Shown here: positions 7,158 to 11,554 of the stretch, one piece after another | How positions within the stretch are numbered: position 1 is the stretch's first letter | Layout of the letters: every line of letters starts with the position of its first letter | Assembly (NCBI GenBank): GCA_903890345.1 | Contig: CAITAV010000082.1 | Location: 1 to 11,554, forward strand | Source of the DNA: an uncultured Actinomycetes bacterium | Lineage (GTDB): Bacteria; Actinomycetota; Actinomycetes; Nanopelagicales; Nanopelagicaceae | Direction: 5' to 3' | Length of the DNA stretch: 11,554 nt | Program-made: the position numbers and the translations under genes | Notes under the pieces: model-generated | Told to the model about the DNA's origin: nothing | The model's database searches: none | Seen by the model: the letters and a program-made list of their open reading frames with translations, nothing else

Positions 7158-10100
7158 GTCAGCTCACTTTCTGACATTTCACGGCGTCTGCGTCCTGCTG
7201 GTGCTGCAAGAACGATGAAAGTTACAAGGAAAATGAATTGCAAAGATAGCAAGCCACGACGACTGGTTCCGTCATGGAGTAATGAGATCTCCCCTGGTTC
7301 TTTAACGCTAAATTGCGTGAATCCATTTGCATCTTTAGTTCGTTCCAGGGTCTGACCATTTTGGAAAACTTTCCAATATTTGCTGTAAGAATCGGTGAGC
7401 AAAATTGTTCCTGCTGAATAAATCTGCGTGCGTGAACCAACACTTGTGCTCAAGATTTCAGATACCTTGCCGTTGGCATCAATGAAATTAATCCGACTGT
7501 AGGCATTACTTACTTTCCAAACGATTCCAGCGCTAGTTGCAGATGCTCGGACGAATCCACCAAGGCCATCAATTGTTCGAACTACTTCTTTGTTAGTTGG
7601 ACTCTTCGCAAAAACATATTTAATTCCATGGCGACCAAGAACTTTAGAGGCAGATATTCCAGTGCCATCAGCAATTTCTTTAATTGCATTTGTTACTTCT
7701 GGAGATTCTGCCGGAGAAATATCGGGTTCCCCTAAGAGAACATCGTGGCCTCGTGCGAGAAAATACTGCATGGTATTGACGCCATTACTTTTTACTTGTC
7801 GAAGTACAAGAGTTTTTACTCCATCTTCAACTCCAAGGAAAGCTGGCAAAATTTTAGAATCGGTGGCTCGCGTAGGTGAATCGGCGCCGGCTGTTACAAG
7901 CCAAGAAATCGTTGAGACCGAATACAAAGTTGTAACGATTACGAGTAAGCCAGCGAGTATGTGACGATAATGAAAGTTTGTAACAACGAGTACTTCGCGC
8001 AATCGATCTAAAACTAAAATTCCTGCAGCTACCGAACAGAGAGTTGCAATTGATATTAGCGAACCAGTCCACGTACGAACTGGAGATGAGTTGCCATGAC
8101 CAGAAATAGAGAGTGAACCGACGAGAACAGCCGCAGCGAGTGCACCACTTCCAAAGTAAGAAATGATCCGGGCTTTAGTGGAAGAGAAAAGCGCCACAAA
8201 AAGTACTAAGGAAACTGGACTAAGGGACCACCATGGCAAAGCACCAGAACCACCGGGATTTGCGATTAATGCAAAGTTTGGTCCTCCACCTGCAATAGCT
8301 AAACCTGGTTCGAGCAATAAATTCTTCGGGTTAAGTAAGGTTTGAATGGACCACGGAATTGCGATGAGAAGCGGTGCGATAACTAGTGTCATGCGCCGTG
8401 CGAGTCGTTGGTGGAAAAAACGGATATTTCCATATTTAACAAAATCAATAATGGAAATTATCAACGTTGCAATTACAACGTAGATAAAGACTTGCATTGA
8501 AAAAATGAAGGAAACAGATAAGACCAGAGAAAGCAGAAAAATCTTTCTCCAGGAAGAATTTTCAATCGTAAGCCAATCACTTACCAACAATCCGATATAC
8601 GGCAAGAGTATGAGGGTGACGACTGTTCCAATTCGACCTGAATTAATGCTGGCTACTGCCACTGGAGAAATCGCATAAAGAAAACTCGCCGTAACTCGTA
8701 ACCAATTGTGTGAGGTAATTCTTGCAAAAAGTCTAAAACTGGCAAGCATGAAAATCAGTGGTGCCAAGAAGAAGAGGAGTGAGATAAAGAGGCTGGCTTT
8801 ACCAAATAAAATTGTTGATCCAAGTGCGATTATCGCTATCCACGTTGGTGCGCCTTGATCAGTTCCCATACCGATTTGATGCCATGATTCAAAATACATT
8901 CGCCACAAATCTCTTGCGCCTTCAGGTGTTTGCACCAGTGCTGCGCCGACTAATGGACCATATCTATGCCGAGACCAAATTGCGATCAAAATCAAGATGG
9001 CAAAACCTGCAAGAGCTTTTGGTTGTTTAAATATTGTCCACCATCGTCCAGTTGTGGCAGGTGTTAATAAATCTTCATCTTCATTAAGTGGGTCAAGAGC
9101 GGTGCTGGTTTGCTCGACAGTCGGAAGCAATGTACTTCGAATCGAATCGAATAATCTTTCGATACCTGCGCGCAGTTGATGACGACGATGCGGAATGAAT
9201 TCTTTTACCGCGCGAGCCGAGAGCAACCTGTGAGATTTTCTAAACTTACGGGCACTGGCTAGTTCACGTGGATGTATTACAAGAGTTGCCAAAGCTAATA
9301 GTTCATCGCTTGCATATCCAGGTAACTTTGCGAGCAAGAATCCGATAGCGCGCGCTGTGGCCGAACCAAGCAATTGCAAAACAACCCATGGCAACATCCA
9401 CCACGAAGAATTGACGAGTAAAACATATGCGGCGTTTCTGCGATCAAGTAAGAGCGGGCGATGCAAAAAAGCTTCCTTCACATCTGCTGAGCGTCGCTCA
9501 GATGCTGCTGCTTGTGCGTGAAAACCTTTTGCTTCGCTGACTGCAATAACAGAGTGTCCTGCAACTCTTGCGCGCCAACCAAAATCAACATCATCTCTAA
9601 AGAGTGAAAGGTTGGGATCAAAGCCACCTAATTCAACAAATACATCACGGCGAACAAGTGCGCCTGCTGTACTTACTGCAAGAACATCATGCACACCATC
9701 ATGCTGTCCTTGGTCATATTCGCGTGATTCAAGTCCGGTCCAGCGAGCGCCATCGGATGCAATGCTGACACCAATTTCAAGTAAATGTGATTTGTCGTGC
9801 CATCCCAACAATTTTGGTCCAGCCATAATCGCTTGTGGTTTTTGAGCAAGCGCATCAAGTAACTTCTCCAAAGCATCTGGATGCATTGCGCAGTCATCAT
9901 GCAAAATCCATAACCATTCATTTTCTGGAGCGGTGGGTGCAGGCAATGTTTGAATAGCTGCCCAAATCGCATCACCAAAACCAGATTCACGATCAAGTGA
10001 GAGAACGGGAATTTTCGCACCTTTAAGTAGCGCTACTGATGAATCAGTTGAACCAGTATCTACTGCAAGTATTTGATCAACTGAACGTTTTTGAGAAGTT

Positions 10101-10195
10101 AGTGATGCAACAACTTGTGGTAACCACAACGCGCCATCATGTACAACAAGAATTGCTGTTACATGTCGTAAATCTTCTGCGGCTGTTACAGCCAT
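7154..10195 (-). CDS. Large membrane glycosyltransferase: GT2 domain joined to GT-C-like membrane part
   Basis: A 1013-residue protein. Residues about 11-240 form a GT-A fold family 2 glycosyltransferase: VTAILVVHDG (12-21), VDTGSTDSS (45-53), the metal-binding acidic pair in WILHDDC (96-102), the acceptor region TAGALVRRDVF (176-186) and GGFDPNLSLFRDDVDFGWR (190-208). Hydrophobic segments follow at about 255-290. A charged cytosolic linker (about 310-390) then leads to roughly ten membrane segments between 394 and 768. A soluble, probably extracytoplasmic domain (about 770-980) follows, including GRHGIKYVFA (854-863), a pattern often seen in the outer domain of GT-C-type transferases. One last membrane segment (983-999) and a basic tail (GRRRRE) end the protein. 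It would build or extend an envelope glycan from a nucleotide-sugar or polyprenyl-sugar donor; substrate unknown. It starts 33 bases after whiB and overlaps the DUF5719 gene by four bases. Confidence 0.88.
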   Translation of the reverse strand: MAVTAAEDLRHVTAILVVHDGALWLPQVVASLTSQKRSVDQILAVDTGSTDSSVALLKGAKIPVLSLDRESGFGDAIWAAIQTLPAPTAPENEWLWILHDDCAMHPDALEKLLDALAQKPQAIMAGPKLLGWHDKSHLLEIGVSIASDGARWTGLESREYDQGQHDGVHDVLAVSTAGALVRRDVFVELGGFDPNLSLFRDDVDFGWRARVAGHSVIAVSEAKGFHAQAAASERRSADVKEAFLHRPLLLDRRNAAYVLLVNSSWWMLPWVVLQLLGSATARAIGFLLAKLPGYASDELLALATLVIHPRELASARKFRKSHRLLSARAVKEFIPHRRHQLRAGIERLFDSIRSTLLPTVEQTSTALDPLNEDEDLLTPATTGRWWTIFKQPKALAGFAILILIAIWSRHRYGPLVGAALVQTPEGARDLWRMYFESWHQIGMGTDQGAPTWIAIIALGSTILFGKASLFISLLFFLAPLIFMLASFRLFARITSHNWLRVTASFLYAISPVAVASINSGRIGTVVTLILLPYIGLLVSDWLTIENSSWRKIFLLSLVLSVSFIFSMQVFIYVVIATLIISIIDFVKYGNIRFFHQRLARRMTLVIAPLLIAIPWSIQTLLNPKNLLLEPGLAIAGGGPNFALIANPGGSGALPWWSLSPVSLVLFVALFSSTKARIISYFGSGALAAAVLVGSLSISGHGNSSPVRTWTGSLISIATLCSVAAGILVLDRLREVLVVTNFHYRHILAGLLVIVTTLYSVSTISWLVTAGADSPTRATDSKILPAFLGVEDGVKTLVLRQVKSNGVNTMQYFLARGHDVLLGEPDISPAESPEVTNAIKEIADGTGISASKVLGRHGIKYVFAKSPTNKEVVRTIDGLGGFVRASATSAGIVWKVSNAYSRINFIDANGKVSEILSTSVGSRTQIYSAGTILLTDSYSKYWKVFQNGQTLERTKDANGFTQFSVKEPGEISLLHDGTSRRGLLSLQFIFLVTFIVLAAPAGRRRREMSESELT

Positions 10196-10208
10196 ACGGA
10201 AACCTGTC

Positions 10209-10224
10209 GTTCGCTCGAGCGGAC
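10209..10224. repeat. GC-rich palindrome between whiB and the glycosyltransferase gene
   Basis: The perfect 10-base palindrome CGCTCGAGCG (10212-10221), extended by GTT/GAC to a 16-base imperfect one, stands out in this AT-rich DNA. It lies in the 33-base gap just before the glycosyltransferase start at 10195. It could be a regulator-binding site or a small RNA hairpin shaping the whiB 3' end. Nothing in the sequence decides which. Confidence 0.4.
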
Positions 10225-10228
10225 GCGA

Positions 10229-10540
10229 TTAAGCAGGACGGCGCTTCAGACGGCGGCGTTCGCGTTCTGAAAGTCCGCCCCAAATTCCGAAACGTTCATC
10301 ATGAGCAAGTGCGTATTCCAAACATTGTGAACGCACATCACATGAAAGACAGACTCGCTTTGCTTCGCGAGTTGATCCACCTTTTTCAGGGAAAAATGCT
10401 TCTGGGTCTGTTTGTGCGCAGAGTGCGCGTTCTTGCCACGACAACTCAACGCTCTCACCAGAGATGAGTTGAATGATTGGGCCGGAGCCAAGTGAGGAAG
10501 TAGGTGCCTGCTTCTGTGAATCTTGTGGGCGGATCGGCAT
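10229..10540 (-). CDS. whiB: WhiB-family iron-sulfur transcriptional regulator (WhiB2/WhmD-like position)
   Basis: Actinobacterial redox-responsive regulator, 103 residues from the start chosen. The four iron-sulfur cysteines are C41, C64, C67 and C73 (C-x22-C-x2-C-x5-C, in RALC and VCLSCDVRSQC), followed by the GIWGG turn (85-89) and a basic C-terminal segment (ERERRRLKRR) that contacts DNA. The first 30 or so residues are polar and probably disordered. The ATG at 10540 is preferred because AAGGAG lies ten bases upstream. An in-frame ATG at 10573 would add 11 residues, but it lies in a small hairpin (CATCC/GGATG, 10571-10585) and has only a very close GAGGG. By neighbours (ManC, DUF3499, manB) it occupies the WhiB2/WhmD/WblE locus, which in mycobacteria is linked to division. 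It heads the glycosyltransferase-DUF5719 genes with its own promoter. The exact paralogue needs a tree. Confidence 0.94.
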   Translation of the reverse strand: MPIRPQDSQKQAPTSSLGSGPIIQLISGESVELSWQERALCAQTDPEAFFPEKGGSTREAKRVCLSCDVRSQCLEYALAHDERFGIWGGLSERERRRLKRRPA

Positions 10541-10550
10541 GGTGTCGATT

Positions 10551-10556
10551 CTCCTT
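10551..10556 (-). promoter_or_regulatory. Ribosome binding site that decides the whiB start
   Basis: AAGGAG on the minus strand, ten bases before the ATG at 10540. The spacing is a little long but acceptable. It argues for the 103-residue form over the 114-residue form starting at 10573. Confidence 0.65.
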
Positions 10557-10602
10557 GTAATTCTTGGCTTCATCCCTCATGGATGTGGCCTACTAGAAGA
10601 GA

Positions 10603-10631
10603 ATTACACGCTTGTAATCCCTGTAAGTCAA
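10603..10631 (-). promoter_or_regulatory. Predicted whiB promoter with inverted repeat over the -10
   Basis: On the minus strand TTGACT (10631-10626) is followed after exactly 17 bases by TGTAAT (10608-10603), each one mismatch from the sigma-70 consensus. This is the best promoter match I found in the window. Transcription would start near 10596, giving a leader of about 55 bases. The -10 is one arm of a perfect inverted repeat, ATTACA-4-TGTAAT (10603-10618), which could be an operator. The octamer ATTACAAG occurs here (10611-10618) and again next to the ribosome binding site (10554-10561). Confidence 0.6.
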
Positions 10632-10670
10632 GTCCAAGGGAGCCAATATTGAGCGTGAAATGAAGGAAAT

Positions 10671-11554
10671 CTAAAGATTTAAGGGCGAAATCAACTCATT
10701 TGAATAGTAATTTCCAATAATTTTCGTATTCGCTGCAACGCGAGTTCCTGGTGCAATAAAACTATTTACAACCTCTGACCCTGCACCAATGTGTACGTCG
10801 GCACAAATGATGCTGCCGCGGATTGAGACATCACCTTCAATCGTGCACCCGTCTCCCACGGATGTTCCCTCTCGCAATACCGCTGTTGGTGCAATCTGAG
10901 ATGACGCAGCTACTTTGAAATCACCGGCTACTAAATGCTTTGATCCTGCAAGTAATGCTCCTGGTGTTCCGATGTCGAGCCAATACGAATCCTCAACGTA
11001 GCCATAAATTTTCTTACCGGCTGCTACTAATGCCGGGAATACATCTCGTTCAACACTGACCACAGTATTGGCTGCAATTGTGTCAATTACAGATGGGTGA
11101 AAAACGTAAGAACCAGCGTTAATTGTGTTGGTAATTGGGCTTTCCATTTTCTCTAAGAATGCAGTTACTCGCCCGTTTTCATCAACCGGAACACAGCCAT
11201 AAGCCCTGGCATCGCTTACGTGTGTTAAGTGCAGTGTTACATCTGCTTTTTGCGCGACATGTTCTTGTAATTGTTTGGCCAGATTATGTGAACTCAATAC
11301 ATCTCCGTTGAAAATAACTATTGGTTCATCGGATCCGGCAGGTAAATTTAAGGCAGCTGCTGCATTTTTTATTGCGCCCCCTGTTCCAAGTGGAGTCTCC
11401 TCCACCGCATAATCAATATTGATTCCCCACTGTGATCCATCACCAAAATAGGGTGTAAAAATTTCCGATAGATAAGAAGTGGCCAAAATAATGGTCGTAA
11501 CACCTGCACGCTTTGCTGCCATTAATTGATGTTCGGTTACTGGCAAACCTGCAA
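10671..11554 (-). CDS. manC: Sugar-phosphate nucleotidyltransferase (ManC-like, GDP-mannose pyrophosphorylase), N-terminus missing
   Basis: The reading frame stays open to the right edge (first visible residues AGLPVTEHQLMAAKRAG), so the true start and the GGxGTRLRPLT nucleotide loop lie outside the window. About 293 residues are seen. The nucleotidyltransferase part has EETPLGTGGAIKNA, FNGDVLSSHNL (with the metal-binding Asp), INAGSYVFHPSVI and YWLDIGTPGALLAG. The last 75 or so residues are hexapeptide-type repeats of a left-handed beta helix (SSQIAPTAVLREGTSVGDG and following). This layout fits bacterial mannose-1-phosphate guanylyltransferases of the mycobacterial ManC/RmlA2 kind, but related enzymes for glucose-1-phosphate look alike. 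Specificity is inferred from ManB nearby and from the matching gene order in mycobacteria. The stop at 10671 lies about 40 bases upstream of the predicted whiB -35, with an AT-rich inverted repeat AAATC/GATTT over the stop codon. Confidence 0.83.
   Translation of the reverse strand, partial: AGLPVTEHQLMAAKRAGVTTIILATSYLSEIFTPYFGDGSQWGINIDYAVEETPLGTGGAIKNAAAALNLPAGSDEPIVIFNGDVLSSHNLAKQLQEHVAQKADVTLHLTHVSDARAYGCVPVDENGRVTAFLEKMESPITNTINAGSYVFHPSVIDTIAANTVVSVERDVFPALVAAGKKIYGYVEDSYWLDIGTPGALLAGSKHLVAGDFKVAASSQIAPTAVLREGTSVGDGCTIEGDVSIRGSIICADVHIGAGSEVVNSFIAPGTRVAANTKIIGNYYSNELISPLNL

Noticed and set aside
10039..10467. A 142-codon open frame on the plus strand across the whiB and glycosyltransferase 5' ends.
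   Set aside because: It lies opposite two clearly recognised minus-strand genes and its translation resembles no family I know; the open frame follows from the codon bias of the real genes.
10541..10573. An 11-residue N-terminal extension of WhiB from the ATG at 10573.
   Set aside because: The upstream ATG lies in a small hairpin with its only GAGGG almost touching it, while the ATG at 10540 has AAGGAG at usable distance.
10671..11546. Treating the nucleotidyltransferase as a complete gene starting at 11546.
   Set aside because: The codon there is TTG inside a frame still open to the window edge, and the family's N-terminal nucleotide-binding loop is missing, so the gene is cut by the window.
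1..11554. CRISPR arrays, tRNA or rRNA genes, insertion sequences, phage attachment sites.
   Set aside because: I found no regular spacer-repeat pattern, no tRNA-like cloverleaf, no transposase and no flanking direct repeats; the whole window is explained by compact housekeeping and envelope genes.

Overview
The window looks like chromosome from a low-GC actinobacterium. WhiB, a DUF3499 protein, the MtrA/MtrB pair, a DUF5719 protein and a ManB/ManC pair are all actinobacterial hallmarks, in an order that recalls the whiB2-manB-sahH-mtrA-mtrB neighbourhood of mycobacteria. The DNA is visibly AT-richer than in Streptomyces or Mycobacterium, and genes are packed with short gaps or overlaps. That fits streamlined freshwater Actinobacteria (acI / Nanopelagicales-like), but the lineage is an inference from gene content and base composition.

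Every gene I can support is on the minus strand, so biological order runs from the right edge to the left. At the right edge is a sugar-phosphate nucleotidyltransferase (ManC type, N-terminus cut off). Next are a WhiB iron-sulfur regulator with a recognisable promoter, a 1013-residue membrane glycosyltransferase (GT2 domain joined to a GT-C-like membrane part), and a membrane-anchored DUF5719 protein overlapping it by 4 bases. A DUF3499 protein and phosphomannomutase ManB follow. A 34-nt hairpin overlaps the manB stop codon, followed by a leader of about 100 nt. Then come S-adenosylhomocysteine hydrolase (AhcY), the response regulator MtrA (start overlaps the ahcY stop by one base), the sensor kinase MtrB, and the 5' part of a ComF-family phosphoribosyltransferase that leaves the window at the left edge.

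Functionally the right half is an envelope-glycan module. ManB and ManC would supply mannose-1-phosphate and GDP-mannose, and the GT2/GT-C protein plus DUF5719 would use a sugar donor at the membrane. WhiB sits at its head as a possible redox-sensitive regulator. The left half joins methyl-cycle housekeeping (AhcY) to the MtrAB envelope/cell-cycle two-component system.

The most unusual points are: the ahcY leader, which holds mutually exclusive base-pairing repeats abutting the ribosome binding site; an AhcY of the short archaeal/Thermotoga type rather than the long form usual in actinobacteria; lpqB absent from its usual place after mtrB; the fusion architecture of the large glycosyltransferase; and a perfect inverted repeat over the whiB -10 element. 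I saw no RNA genes, CRISPR arrays, insertion sequences or attachment sites. No gene-free stretch exceeds 300 bases.
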